A DNA stretch of 64,000 nucleotides from Leptodactylus fallax (Eukaryota; Chordata; Amphibia; Anura; Leptodactylidae): assembly GCA_947044405.1 (NCBI GenBank), contig CAMRHE010000012.1, positions 9,420,001 through 9,484,000 on the forward strand. The letters are read 5' to 3'. Position 1 is the first letter of the stretch; each line of letters starts with the position of its first letter. The translations under genes were made by a program, and so were the position numbers. The notes under the pieces were generated by a model. The model ran no database searches. It was not told where the DNA came from and saw only the letters and a list, made by a program, of their open reading frames with translations. Of this stretch, positions 1 through 12,240 are shown piece after piece.

Positions 1-739
1 TACAAAGCAATTCTAAATGTAATAAATGTGTACCAAAACTTTAATCTGGGTCAGATTGACTTGTCAGACTTCCAAGAGTATCTTCCAGTGGGTTCAGCAC
101 ACATATAAAAATAACCCCCTAATACAGCAGGCTCCCATTGGTCAATATTAGACAAACATGTTTCTAGTTGACTGGAGCCAATCATGGGTTAATTTACAAA
201 TAACCTATTAGGTCTTACTGCTGATATCCTGAGTGTGATAAAAACAAAGTATATAATGTGCACATGTTTTGTATAATAAGATAGTGGGCCATCATTTCCT
301 CTAGTAGACCCAAGGAACTCTTGTCCACTGTCATGTTTACAGTGACCTGTTCAATAGCTGCTAAAATCTAAGGTGGAGAAACAAATACAAGGCACAGAGA
401 GACAGCATCCAATCAATCTACTTTATCATTAGAAGAAAAGCAAAATCAGGGTCATGTAATAGAAGAAAGGTCACACCGCAGGGATCAAGGTCAATAACCA
501 CAGCAAGATGGACAACAGGAAACTACTGCAAACAAGCAAACTAACAAAAGTAGCCAGCTAAATTGTTAACCAGTAGCAGACATGCCAAATCTGGAACTGA
601 CCTTCTGGCATGTGCCTCTTAATAAATTAGGTGCATCACATTCTTTTGTACTGTAAATAAGAAATGGCATTTTTGATAAATCTCCCATTGTACTCATCTA
701 GCAGAAAAACAATTATATAAATGTACTATAATAATAATA
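1..739. other. unique AT-rich DNA, no gene seen
   Basis: No open reading frame of convincing composition, repeat boundary or RNA gene was seen here. The sequence is AT-rich and looks single-copy by eye. Confidence 0.5.
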
Positions 740-962
740 TAATAATACATTTTATTTATATAGCGGCAAGTTATTCCGCAGCACTTTACAAATTGTAGGG
801 TTCAAGTACAGACAAAGAGATACATTACAGAGTAATAATTCATACAATGGGACTGAGGGCCCTGCTCGCAAGAGCTTACAATCTATGAGGTAGAGGGAGT
901 GACACAAGAGGTAGCAGGGGCAGCATAGGAGGTAGCATTGCTTATACAGTGGTCCATACATT
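740..962 (-). repeat. L2/CR1-type LINE 3'-end fragment
   Basis: The stretch carries the same 3' tail signature as the larger minus-strand LINE whose 3' end is at 4920: a block reading 'attccgcagcactttacaa' on the plus strand, followed by a 'gccctgctcgcaagagctt' block. On the minus strand this is the non-coding 3' end of the element, ending in a run of AATA-type repeats. Only about 220 bp remain, so this is a 5'-truncated copy or a fragment. The 116-residue reading frame across it is a by-product of the repeat and not a gene. Confidence 0.7.
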
Positions 963-1290
963 GTTGTGATAGTGGTTACTTTCATTACACATAAAAAGCT
1001 GTATGAGCTGTCACCAGTCGTGTCCTTTACTGTGCATATGGTGCCTGGACATATAAAATTACAGTCCGATACGGCATCATATCCTGTAGGGTATAGCAAC
1101 AAATTCTAAACTTCAAATCACCCTGTGATCACATTAATTTAACTTTCCGTCAAATGTCACTAACTGGTATGCTAGGGAACATAAAGGGGGTTATTAGCTA
1201 ACAGTATATTCCTGCTTCACACAAGGTGTGTATACACAAAAATTCCCATTAGTGGCCTTCGTTAGGTATATTGTCCAACTGGTGGCTCCA
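963..1290. other. no gene seen
   Basis: Unique-looking sequence between a LINE fragment and a minisatellite. No supported feature. Confidence 0.4.
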
Positions 1291-1535
1291 CACATTATAA
1301 TGGAACATTATACTGTGTCTGGGGGCACTAATAGTGCATTATACTGTGTGGGGGCACAAATGGAGCATTATACTCTGTGGCAGGAACTAATAGAGCACTA
1401 TACTTTGTGGAGGGCACTAAGGAGCATTATACTATATAGAGGATACTAATGGAGCATTAGACTGTGGGGTGGGCACTAATGGGTCAAAATACTGTATGTC
1501 AGGCACTAAAACAGTATAATGCTCCTGTGCCCCCA
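1291..1535. repeat. minisatellite, about 30-bp unit
   Basis: About seven imperfect tandem copies of a unit of the form 'gcattatactgtgtgggg' followed by 'gcactaatgga' are visible. The same theme (ATTATACTGT followed by a G-run) recurs in the arrays at 24830-25195 and 48650-48945. The 73-residue reading frame over it is a repeat artefact. Confidence 0.75.
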
Positions 1536-1576
1536 CACAGAACTGTCAGTTCACATATAGTGCCCTTTTAGCACTA

Positions 1577-1699
1577 ATACATTATAATACGGGCAGCAGG
1601 GATCGGCAATCGTTCCTACTACCTGCGCATGAGTAATGTGTCCTATGTAGGCAGCAGGAACGATTAGCAATCCCTGCTTCCGATATTATAATGTGAACA
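1577..1699. repeat. snapback inverted repeat
   Basis: Two arms of about 45 bp are inverted copies of each other. The left begins 'cattataatacgggcagcag' and the right ends 'ccgatattataatg'. The spacer is about 30 bp. The structure resembles a small foldback MITE. No target duplication was identified. Confidence 0.6.
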
Positions 1700-2024
1700 A
1701 CCACCTAAACAAAAGGGCTCGTTCACATCGGTAACAAATCTCCTACAGAGATGATTTACTTATTTCTGTATGGAGAATTTTCTGTCATTATGGAGGTCCA
1801 AGAGGCAGGGGTCTGGACAGTTGGCGGCTTCAGTCCATGTTTGGTACATAGTCTACTAGTTGCACTATGGAGAGTGCAGCATCCTCTCTCTTGCCCTGCA
1901 CTGATCTGATAGATGAGCTGATCTGATCTGCCCTGAGGGGTAGGGAGAGAGCTGTGCACCCACACAGCTCTCTGTGTGTTCAGGAGAAGCTGGTTATTAG
2001 CGCTTTTCCTGATCATTAAGGAAG
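1700..2024. other. no gene seen
   Basis: Short unique stretch before the Tc1 element. It contains 'gctcgttcacatcgg', similar to the ends of several small MITEs elsewhere in the window, but no second end was found. Confidence 0.4.
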
Positions 2025-2026
2025 TA

Positions 2027-2242
2027 CAGTGCCTTGCGAAAGTATTCGGCCCCCTTGAACTTTTCAACCTTTTGCCACATTTCAGGCTTCAAACATAAGG
2101 ATATAAAATTTAAATTTTTTGGTGAAGAATCAACAACAAGTGGCACACAATTGTGAAGTGGAACAAAATTTATTGGTTATTTTAAACTTTTGTAAAAAAT
2201 AAAAAACTGAAAAGTGGGGCGTGCAATATTATTCGGCCCCTT
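2027..2242 (+). repeat. left terminal inverted repeat of Tc1 copy B
   Basis: Inverted match to 3462-3678 with few differences. It includes an internal 'ttattcggccc' motif repeating the terminal 'tattcggccc', which is a direct-repeat-within-inverted-repeat design. Confidence 0.88.
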
Positions 2243-2418
2243 TACTTTCAGTGCAGCAAACTCACTCCAGAAGTTCAGTGAGGATCTCTGAATGATCCAA
2301 TGTTGTCCTAAATGACTGATGATGATAAATATAATCCATCTGTGTGTAATCAAGTCTCCGTATAAATGCACCTGCTCTGTGATAGTCTCAGGGTTCTATT
2401 TAAAGCGCAGAGAGCATC

Positions 2419-3458
2419 ATGAAGACCAAGGAACACACCAGGCAGGTCCGTGATACTGTTGTGGAAAAGTTTAAAGCCGGATTTGGATACAAAAAGATTT
2501 CCCAAACTTTAAACATCCCAAGGAGCACTGTGCAAGCGATCATATTGAAATGGAAGGAGTATCAGACCACTGGAAATCTACCAAGACCCGGCCGTCCCTC
2601 TAAACTTTCATCTCAAACAAGGAGAAGACTGATCAGAGATGCAGCCAAGAGGGCCATGATCACTCTGGATGAACTGCAGAGATCTACAGCTGAGGTGGGA
2701 GAGTCTGTCCATAGGACAACAATCAGTCATACACTGCACAAATCTGGCCTTTATGGAAGAGTGGCAAGAAGAAAGCCATTTCTCAAAGATATCCATAAAA
2801 AGTCTCGTTTAAAGTTTGCCACAAGCCACCTGGGAGACACACCAAACATGTGGAAGAAGGTGCTCTGGTCAGATGAAACCAAAATCGAACTTTTTGGCCA
2901 CAATGCAAAATGATATGTTTGGCGTAAAAGTTTTGGTAAACTTTTACAAAATGATATGTCTTGGCTCATCACCCTGAACACACCATCCCCACTGTCAAAC
3001 ATGGTGGTGGCAGCATCATGGTTTGGGCCTGCTTTTCTTCAGCAGGGACAGGGAAGATGGTTAAAATTGATGGGAAGATGGATGGAGCCAAATACAGGAC
3101 CATTCTGGAAGAAAACCTGTTGGAGTCTGCAAAAGACCTGAGACTGGAACGGAGATTTATCTTCCAACAAGACAACGATCCCAAACATAAAGCAAAATCT
3201 ACAATGGAATGGTTCACAAATAAACGTATCCAGGTGTTAGCCAAGTCAAAGTCCAGACCTGAATCCAATCGAGAATTTGTGGAAAGAGCTGAAAACTGCT
3301 GTTCATAAACGCTCTCCATCCAGCCTCACTGAGCTCGAGCTGTTTTTCAAGGAAGAATGGGAAGAATTTCAGTCTCTCGATGTGCAAAACTGATAGAGAC
3401 ATACCCCAAGCGACTTGCAGCTGTAATCGCAGAAAAAGGTGGCGTTACAAAGTATTAA
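2419..3458 (+). pseudogene. Tc1 transposase pseudogene
   Basis: The frame opens with the paired helix-turn-helix DNA-binding region (MKTKEHTRQVRDTVVEKF), a GRPSK AT-hook-like linker, then the first catalytic block LWSDETK. It stops at 2911-2913 next to a 43-bp local duplication (the 'caaaatgatatgt' motif occurs at about 2905 and 2948). A second frame (2961-3308) supplies HGGGSIMVWACFS and the second catalytic aspartate in FQQDNDPKHK. The block with the catalytic glutamate (LNPIENLW) is readable only in a third frame near 3260, and the C-terminus after two stops and a further shift. At least three lesions make it non-coding. A normal family member is about 340 residues, which matches the span. 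Confidence 0.9.
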
Positions 3459-3461
3459 CTT

Positions 3462-3678
3462 AAGGGGGCCGAATAATATTGCACGCCCCACTTTTCAGTT
3501 TTTTATTTTTTACAAAAGTTTAAAATAACCAATAAATTTCATTCCACTTCACAATTGTGTCCCACTTGTTGTTGATTCTTCACCAAAAAATTTAAATTTT
3601 ATATCCTTATGTTTGAAGCCTGAAATGTGGCAAAAGGTTGAAAAGTTCAAGGGGGCCGAATACTTTCGCAAGGCACTG
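3462..3678 (-). repeat. right terminal inverted repeat of Tc1 copy B
   Basis: Inverted counterpart of 2027-2242. It starts right after the remnant transposase stop codon. Confidence 0.88.
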
Positions 3679-3680
3679 TA

Positions 3681-4919
3681 ACTTTGGATTATAAGCGGCA
3701 AGAACTTTTCCTTACTAAAAAGTGTGTCTTATCATACATAGATATGATATATTTTATGTGTTTAGACCATGCATCATATTGTATCTTTTATTGGTTGCCT
3801 TTTCAGGATCACTTGAGTATAGGGACATAAGACAGGGAAGCCTCTGCTTGGGACCTCCTGTATGAATCAGGAACAAAAGTATCCATCCTTATCTTTACAC
3901 AAATTTTGACATGCTGTAAGTTACATCACAACCACTGAATGGCCACAACTAAACCCATATAGCATAACCAACTCCTGTCTCAGCTCCTGATCTTGATTGT
4001 TCCTAATTCCAGGGGCTGGATCCCATCAGGGCAGCTGTGGAAGTAAAAACAGTATACCCAATGCTTTACCCTTTCTATAATGTCTTACTTTTTTACTTTA
4101 GGTATCTCACTTGGTGGCAGTTACAATATACAATTACTCATAAATTGTTTGAGTGCTTATTTTTTGTATGGGGAATGAGAGGCTCAATAATAAAGAGCCA
4201 CATCTGTGCCTGTTATTTAGTATTCAGTGCAATGTAAAGTTCAGAAACAATGAATCCATATCTTCGAATTTCACCATTAAATTACTTTGGCACTGCTACT
4301 TTGCTTCTTTTATAGTAAGAGCCGTTTCATGGCTGGAACTACACAGTGGTCTAATTATTTTGGTCAACGGAAGATTGAAAGCATTCTGTGATGGCTCTTC
4401 TCCTCGGTACATGACTTGGAAACATATCAAGCTCTGAAGCAGACGAAGATGATGCAGGGACAGGAAATGATGATTAGTGATGGGAGTCTTTTTGAGAGTT
4501 TTGAGTTTGTATTGGATAATTAGAGAAAAGGCAGGAAATAATCAGCTAATAGAACCTCAATTAAGACTGTAACAAAATCCAGCCTTTAGCTACTAACTGG
4601 AGAATTACTTCCAATCTTTTTTTTCCACTGCGGCGTTTTAGAATAAACATGGAGATAGTTCAATGGCATCAGGAGCAGATAAATGGTTAAAGAAAAAAGA
4701 CATTTTTTTTTACCAACTAAGCTCTCAATCAGTATTTCTTTGTTCTGTGATGACATTGTGGAAACACAGGCATTCTGCTAGACTAAATAATGTCCTGATG
4801 AAGCTGGAAATCAAATCTGTTTGCACAGAAACAAGGCAATATGTAATACAGTAGTGAAATGCGCTCTGTCAGTCTAAAGTTAAGATTCCACTTGTGGACA
4901 TTGACTAATGGACTAAACA
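3681..4919. other. unique DNA, no gene seen
   Basis: Three overlapping short plus-strand reading frames (4037-4854) have no recognisable domain and a non-coding composition. No repeat boundary was identified. Confidence 0.5.
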
Positions 4920-5289
4920 TAAATAATACATTTATTTATATTCCGCAGCACTTTACAAATCAGAGGACACATGAACAGACAGTATTAGACATTACAATGT
5001 GACAAATACATTAAGATATCAAACAATAGGAGTGAGAGCCCTGCTCGCAAGAGCTTCCATTCTATGAGGAGATAGGGGAACACAAGAGGTACGAGGGCTT
5101 GTTTGGTACAATGGTCCAGATACTAAGTGCATGGAGAGTAGTGTAACTTCTAGATGGAGGAGTCAGGTTCTGAGGAATAAAGTAGGAAGGATAGGTTAAG
5201 ATAATAAATGTTAGTGTAGTGTGTGGAGATTTAGAACAATGTGATCAGGTCATGTGATAAGCCTGACTAATCAGATGTGATCTGTTTGC

Positions 5290-6280
5290 CGATGCAGCTC
5301 GAGAAAAGTCTCAGAGATGAAAGTGGGATGTTCTGATAAGAGGATGCAAGTTTAAGGTCATTGGCAGAACGGAGAGGATGGTTAGCGTGGTAGACAGTGA
5401 TGAGGGAGGAAGTGTAGGGAGGAGCACCGATATAGATGGATTTGTGGATGAGTCAGATAATTTTATATTATATACTGTGGTGGGTGGACAACCAGTGCAG
5501 TGACTGGGACAAGGTGGATGCATCTGTGTACCGATTTGACAGAAAGATGAGACTGGTGGCTACTTTCATGACAGATTGTAGAGGAGAGAGCTTAAAAGGA
5601 GGAAGTCCAATTAGAAGAGAATTGCAATAGTCAAGAAGAGAGAGAATCAGAGTGAAAATGAGCATTTTTGATGTTTCCACAGTGAGAAAAGTTAGAATTC
5701 TAGAGATGTTTTTGAGGTGCAGGTGACAAGAGCATGCACGTATTTGAATTTGTGCGGTGAATGGGAGCTTCAAGTCAAATACATCCCCAAGACAGCGAGT
5801 ATGCTGCTTTGATGTAATAGTAAGACCACAATCAGAAATGCAGATAACAGGGTTAGGTCAGTTAGTAGATGGAGGGAACACAAGAAGTTCCGTTTTTGAC
5901 AGATTCAGTTTCAGATAAAGAGAAGACATGATATTAGAGACAGCAGAGAGACAGTCACCGGTATTCTGTAGTAGTGCAGGGTGATGTCACGGGATGAGGT
6001 ATATAGCCGGGTGTCATCAGCATAAAGATTGTACTGAAAGCCAAATCTTCTGATGGTTTGTCCAATAGGGGCTGTGTACAGAAAGAAGAGGAGGGGGGCC
6101 TAGGAATGAGCCCTGGGGAGCCCCAACAGCAAGGGGGAGAGGAGAAGAAATAGCACCAGTGAATGATACACTAAATTAGTGGTGAGAAAGATAGGAAGAA
6201 AACCAAGTGAGACCGGTGTCCCTGAGGCCAATAGAATTGAGCATAGTGAGGAGGAGTTGGTGGTCTACAGTATCAAATGC
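5290..6280 (-). pseudogene. LINE reverse transcriptase, C-terminal half (broken)
   Basis: Reading leftwards from 6280, the minus strand gives [19 protein letters not shown] with WFSSYLS, which is motif A and the following helix of L2/CR1-type reverse transcriptases. Further on come DYCNSLLIGLP and QSLHWLSTHH, the conserved C-terminal blocks of this clade. The blocks lie in more than one frame with stops between them, so this is a decayed copy. The 5' continuation is at 16641-18060, on the other side of the Penelope insertion. Confidence 0.85.
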
Positions 6281-6490
6281 ATCTGAAAAATATTTAGAAA
6301 GATCTGCACTCCTTAGTCTAAAGAGATATCCAGTCTCAAAATGCTGCCAGAAGATATCGGAAAATATCCAAATTAATATTAATGTAATACTTCGGCACTC
6401 CAAGTGTTAAACAACAATAAATTTTATTCCATTATGCAAAAAAAAATTTTATGAACACAGCGAAAAAGGTTAAAATTTCACACGATGCAT

Positions 6491-6543
6491 GATGTCAGTA
6501 TTCGAACGTTTCAGTCTCCTAAGACCTTCATCTGCATGACATC
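6491..6543 (-). ncRNA. hammerhead-ribozyme-like motif, left pseudo-LTR
   Basis: On the minus strand a 7-bp helix GATGTCA/TGACATC encloses a CAGATGA box, a GTCT/AGAC hairpin and a GAAAC box. This order matches a minimal hammerhead: stem I, CUGAUGA core, stem II, GAAA, short stem III. Penelope-like elements are known to carry such ribozymes in their pseudo-LTRs. The core has A where U is expected (CAGATGA), and the stem III/cleavage triplet is not canonical, so activity is doubtful. Confidence 0.5.
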
Positions 6544-7399
6544 TGAGGAATTCAAAATATAATAAATAAAAACAAATAAAAATATATTCCAAGAAAACTT
6601 TTAGGTATAAGTTAATATCCATCTCAATTATCACAGTATCAACAGAAACTATAATATACCAGTGAAAACCCAGTATTGTAACGTTCTCAAGTCATATTAT
6701 ACAAAAATGTAATGGTTGCTTATGACATAATCCATCAAGATCAGTATGTCATAGACTCCAAGGGAAAAGTTAATTACATCTCCCCAATACATATAACATC
6801 AGCTACAATATTAATCACATACCTTGTGCGGTGTGGTAAGCAAAAGAACTCTGTGTTCAAAAGCATGATACAATGATGTCCCTTAAATAGCATCACTGAC
6901 ACTTAAAGATGATATCATCGGCAACAGCCAATAGCGGAACATGTGATCACGACATCAGCAACGACTCACGGTCACATGAATAAGTAAAGATACGCCCCCA
7001 TTCAATTCTTAAGCATGAAAACAGATCGAACATGTGCAATAGCAATCAAGGAGGGTGTCGTCGTATGTATAAACTAGCGATCACGTGATAATCTTAGACC
7101 ATGCCCCGGTGTTGACATCTAAAATCCAAGATTAAACATATGAAATAAAACAAAGCATCATCACATAATGTATAGCAATGAGGCGGTCACATGACCACAC
7201 AACTTCTATTCATTTAACCCCTTCACGCATTCTCACGTACATGCACGTGGGAGAATGTGGTTAGTTACCGCATCCCCACGTACAGGCACGTGATGGTGAT
7301 CGAGCGGGCTCAGAAGCAGAGCCCGTGCGATCACCGCGGGAGCCCAGCTGTATCTGACAGCCAGGCTCCCTCTGCAACAGCGGGGACCAGTGATAACAC

Positions 7400-7795
7400 C
7401 GATCCCCGCTGTTTAACCCTTAAGATGCCGTGGTCAATAGCGACCGCGGCATTTTAAGTGTTTGATAGTGGCACTGAGTGCCGCGGACGGCATTGGGAGA
7501 GGGTGTTAGCTGTAACTGACAGCTAACACCCTGCTCCTTAACCTCCCATCGGCGCTTAACGCCGATCGGGGTTTTTAACCCCTTGGATGCCGCGGTCAAA
7601 CATGACCGCGGCATTCAAGGGGTTCCGCCATCTTGCGGGCGGTATCGGAACCGGGTGTTAGCTGTAACTGACAGCTAACACCCTACTCCATAACCCCCGG
7701 TCGGAACTGAGTTCCGATCGGCGGTTTTAACCCCTTGGATGCCGCGGTCAAACATGACCGCGGCATTCAAGGGGTTCCGCCATCTTGCCACACCC
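7400..7795. repeat. tandem GC-rich palindromic cassettes
   Basis: Two kinds of near-perfect hairpin alternate. One has GGGTGTTAGCTGTA opposite its inverted copy around 7499-7533 and 7652-7684. The other has GATGCCGCGGTCA opposite TGACCGCGGCATT around 7420-7456, 7575-7625 and 7728-7775. The two-hairpin block is repeated with a period of about 155 bp. No coding potential. Confidence 0.8.
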
Positions 7796-8029
7796 CCCGC
7801 GGCGAGATCAGGGGGTGCCGATATCTATAATCTGCAGCCTGGGGTCTGCCAAGTGACCCCAGGCTGCCTGGAGACCCCACTACCTGGTTGATCCTGCCGA
7901 GACCTCAGGAAGTCAGCGATGTGTTTCCATAGCGCTGACTTCCTGTATAGGCTGCAAGACACTTGCATGCTCGTGTCTTGCAGTCTATAGTACTGAGCCA
8001 GAGATCAAAGTATCTCTGGCTCAGGTGTC

Positions 8030-8640
8030 CTAATGGGACACATGAAAAAGTAAAAAAAGTGAAAAAATAAATAAAGTATGTGAAAAAAATTAATAAAAGA
8101 ATAAAGCCCCCAAAATTCCCTTTTCCTATATAAAATGAATTATATAAAAAATAAACCTAAAAATTTATAAAAACAATACATATTTGGTATCGTCGCGTCC
8201 GTAACAACCTGTACAATAAAACTGAAACCATATTTAATGTACACGGTAAACGTCGGGAAAAAAAAACGCAAAAAAAACGCCAAAAGTAATGATTTTTCGC
8301 CATCTCACCTTACAAAATATGCCATAAAAAGTGATCAAAAAGTCATATGTACCCCAAAACAGTACCAATAAAAAGCACAGGTTATCCCGCAAAAAATAAG
8401 CCCTAAACCAACTCTCTATACTGAAAAATAAAAATGCTACGTATCTTAGAAGATGGCGATGCAAAAAAAATAGATTTATGTCCCCAAATGGGTTTTTGTT
8501 CTGCAAAATTGGTATCGCATTAAAAAACAGTATAAATGAGGTATCGCCGTAATCGTACCGACCCACAGAATAAAGATAACATGTTACTTATGCTCTACGC
8601 TGCATGGTGAAAAATTTAAAAGGTAAAACGCAGTGCCAGA
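8030..8640 (-). repeat. AT-rich dispersed module inside the TTAA element
   Basis: AT-rich sequence with long A-runs. The minus strand keeps an open frame of 110 residues (8234-8566) rich in Phe, Leu and Ile that resembles no transposase. I recognise the general sequence as a type of module common in frog repeats, from memory only. Confidence 0.4.
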
Positions 8641-9089
8641 ATTGATGGGGTTGTTTTTTAATCCACCAAGAAAGAGTTAATAAAATTTATTTAATAAGTT
8701 GTAAGCACCTAAAAATGATGTAATTAAAAAATACATCTCATACTGCAAACAACAAGCCCTCATATGGCTACATCACCAGAGAAATAAAGAAAATATAACT
8801 CGTACAATGTGAAGACAAAAACCCCCAAAAATCGCCAAATCATTAGAACACAACTGGCTGTGTCAGGAAGGGAATGTATAAACTGTGCAAGCCTATATCA
8901 GGGGACACCCCAGATTTAGAGCTTACAAGGAATAATAAACCAGAAGTGACCCCCAGAGTGACCCCCCAATCATTTGAGCTATTGGGGACATAGTAGGGAA
9001 TTTAGTGTACCGAATGTACTACGCACAGCTTACCTATTCATTCACTTTTCCCCATCCGCTATGCAGTCATTTCTGGGATACTAATTTTC

Positions 9090-10440
9090 GTTACACCCCT
9101 TGATAAATTCTTTGAGGGGTGCACTTTTCAAAATGGGGTCATTCCCTAGGGGATTCCACTTTACTGGTACTTTAGAGGCTCTGCAAACATGACATGGCAT
9201 CCAGATCCCAAACATCTGAATCTGCGCTCCAAAAGCCACATAGCGCTCCTTCCCTTCTGTGCCCTACTGTGTTCCCAAACTGCAGTTTATGCCCACATGT
9301 ATTACACTTGTTGTACCCAGAATAACGTACTTAATGTCATATGTGGGCATAAACTGCTGTTTGGGCACAGCTGAGCACAGAAGGGAAGGAGCGCTATTTG
9401 GTTTTTGGACGCCATTGCACTTTTGCAGAGCTGAAATGCCAGTACAGTGGAATCCCCTGACATGTCACCCCATTATGGAAACTACACCTCTGAAGGAATT
9501 TATCCTGGGGTACAGTGAGCATTTTTAACCCCCAAGTGTTGCTATAATTTATTATCCATAAATGAATACGCAGCTGATGGTGAAAGGTGAAAATGACAAT
9601 TTAACCAGGAATACGACATTTCAGTGCGTAATATGTTGTGCCCGGCTTGTATCAGAGATGAATGCTCCAAAAGCTGTTGTGCCCGGGATCCCCGCTCACC
9701 AGTTTTTGGAGTGTGTGTCTCTGCAGACATAAGCTGGGCACAACATATCGGGCACTGAAATGGCGTATCTATAGAAAAATTTCATTTTTAACTTTTCATT
9801 ATCAGCTGCGCATTCATTTCTGGAAATTAAAAGAATGCAACACTTAAGGGTTAATAATGTTCGCTACCCCACTTGATAAATCCCTTGAAGGGTGTAGTTT
9901 CCAAAATGGGGTGACATGTCTGCGGATTCCACTTTACTGGCAATTCATGGGCTCTGCAAAAGTGGCATGGTGTCCAAAAAGCAAACTGTGCTCCAATAAC
10001 CAAAATAGCGCTCCTTCCCTTCTGTGCCCGGCTGTGCCCAAACAGCAGTTTATACCCACATATGGCATTGTTAAGTACGTTATCCTGGGTACACCAGTGT
10101 CATACATGTGGGCATAAACTGTCATTTGGGCACACAGCAGGGCGCAAATGTGAAGGAGCGCTATGTGCTTTTGGAGCGCATATTTACATTGTTGTTTTTT
10201 TGGACGCCATGTCACATTTGCAGAGACCCTAAAATTGCCCCTACAAAATGGGGGTCACTTCTTGGGGAATTCCAATTTACTGGCACCTCCAGGGCTCTGC
10301 AAAAACAACATGGCGACGAGAAAGTACTCCAAAAGTATAAAAAAACACAGTGCTCCTTCCCTTCTGAGCCCTGCTGTGTGCCCAAGCAGCAGTTTATACC
10401 CACATATTTAATTTTTTTGTCCCCGGGATAGCCCACTTAA
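9090..10440. repeat. diverged 390-bp-type units in alternating orientation
   Basis: Direct units (about 9090-9300, 9865-10060 and 10250-10430) alternate with inverted ones (about 9330-9530 and 10100-10240), sharing 'agcgctccttcccttctg', 'aaaatggggtcac' and 'ggctctgcaaa' blocks. Their ORFs on both strands are artefacts of the repeat. Confidence 0.75.
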
Positions 10441-10559
10441 TATTTTTAGGAGTTCATGTCTCTGATGCCACAAAGTGGCCGCAACGTATTAGGCACTAAA
10501 ATTGGATATTTCTTTAAAAACTTTAATTTTCAATTTGTCCATTAATTTTTGGGAAGCAT

Positions 10560-12240
10560 TTTTAGGCTCAAAATCATAATATCCCTTGATACATTCCTTG
10601 AGGGGTGTAGTTTCTAAAATGGGGTCACTTTTAGGGGGTTTCCATTGTACTGGTTCTTTAGGGGCTCTGCAAATGCGACATGGCACCTGAAAGCTATTCC
10701 AGCTACATCTGCCCTCCAAAAGCCAAACAGCGCTCTTTCCATTCTGAGCCCCACCATGTACCCATACAGCAGATTACAACCACATATGGGGCATTTCTGT
10801 TTTCAGAAGAAATTGTGTAACAAACTGTGGGGTGTTTTTTCTTCTTTAACCACTTGCAAAAATTAAAAATATGTCGCTAAATGGACGGTTTATTGGAAAA
10901 AAAAGTAATTTTACATTTTTACGTCCCTAAGTCAATAAAATCTGTGAAACATCTGTGAGGTCAAAATGCTCACTATAACCCTAGATAAATTCTATGAGGG
11001 GTGTAGTTTTCAAAATGGGGTCACTTTTTGGGGGTTTGTATTGTATTGGTACTTTAGGGGCTCTGCAAATGCGACATGGCACCTGAAAACTATTCCAGCA
11101 AAATCTGCCCTCCAAAAGCTTAATAGCGCTCTTTCCATTTTGAGCCCTGCCATGTACCCATACAGCAGATTACAACCACATATGGGGCATTTCTGTGTTC
11201 AGGAGAAATTGTGTAACGAACTTTGGGGTGCTTTTTCTCCTTTGTCCTCTTGTGAAAATGAAAAATTTGGGGCTAAATTGACGGTTTATTGGAAAAAAAG
11301 TAATTTTTCATTTTAATGTCCCAATGTTAATAAAATTTGTGAAACAGCTGTAGGGTCAAAATGCTCACTATACCCCTTGATATGTTCTGTGAGGGGTGTA
11401 GTTTTCAAAATGGGGTCACTTTTAGGGGGCTTCCACTGTATTGATACTTTGGGGGCTCTGCAAATGCAACATGGTACCTGAAAACTATTCCACCAAAATC
11501 TGCCTTCCAAAAGCTAAATAGCGCTCTTTCCATTCTGAGCCCTGCCATGTACCCATACAGCAGATTACGACCACATATGGGGTATTGCCGTGTTCAGGAG
11601 CAATTGTTTTGCAAACTGTGGGGCGCTTTTTCTCCTTTAACCCCTTGTGAAAATGAAAACTTTGGGGATAAATTGACATTTTAGTAATTTTTCATTTATA
11701 CATCCCAGTGTTAGCAAAATCTGTGAAACGGCTGTAAGGTCAAAATGCTCACTATACCCCTTGATGAATTCTGTGAGGGGTGTAGTTTCCAAAATGGGAT
11801 CACTTTTTGGGGTTTTCCTTTGTATTGGTACTCTAGGGACTTTGCAAATGAGACATGGCACCTGAAAACTATTCCAGCAAAATCTGCTTTTCAGACGCCC
11901 AGTGTCGCTCCTTCCCTTCCGTGCGCTGCCATTCGCCCAAACATCAGTTTACACCCACATGTGGGGTATTTCCGTGCTCGGGAGAAATTGCATAACAAAC
12001 TGTGAGATGCATTTTCTCCTTTAACCCTTTGTGAATGTGTTAATTTTAGGGCTAAATTAAGGAATTAGTGGGAAAAAATGAAATGTCTAAATTTCACCTC
12101 CATATTGTTTTAATTCCAGTGAAATGCTTAAAGGGTTAACAAACTTCCCAAATGTTATTTTGAATTATTTGAGGGGTGCAGTTTTGAAAATGGGGTCATT
12201 TATGGGGGTTTCTAATATATAGACCATTATAATCCTCTTC
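10560..12240 (+). repeat. tandem array of a ~390-bp unit
   Basis: The landmark 'aggggtgtag' (last copy 'aggggtgca') starts at 10601, 10997, 11392, 11776 and 12172, giving spacings of 396, 395, 384 and 396 bp. Each unit then has a 'ggggctctgcaaatgcgaca' type block, an 'agcgctctttccattctgag' block and a 'cagcagattacaaccaca' block. The repeated 60-116 residue reading frames here are repeat by-products. Confidence 0.85.

Larger units (their letters stand above)
2027..3678 (+). mobile_element. Tc1-like DNA transposon, full length but inactive (copy B)
   Basis: Both ends start with CAGTGCCTTGCGAAAGTATT and its reverse complement, and each is flanked by TA (2025-2026 and 3679-3680), as expected for Tc1/mariner insertion at a TA dinucleotide. 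Terminal inverted repeats are about 216 bp, the long inverted-repeat arrangement known from vertebrate Tc1 families. A single transposase gene lies between them and is broken by frameshifts. The element is nearly complete in length, so decay is by point mutation and small indels. Confidence 0.93.

Noticed and set aside
752..1102. 116-codon minus-strand frame
   Set aside because: It coincides with the 3' end of an L2-type LINE and has no protein domain.
9189..12005. Cluster of 60-116 codon frames on both strands
   Set aside because: They recur with the 390-bp unit and are produced by its repetition. There is no coding signal apart from this.
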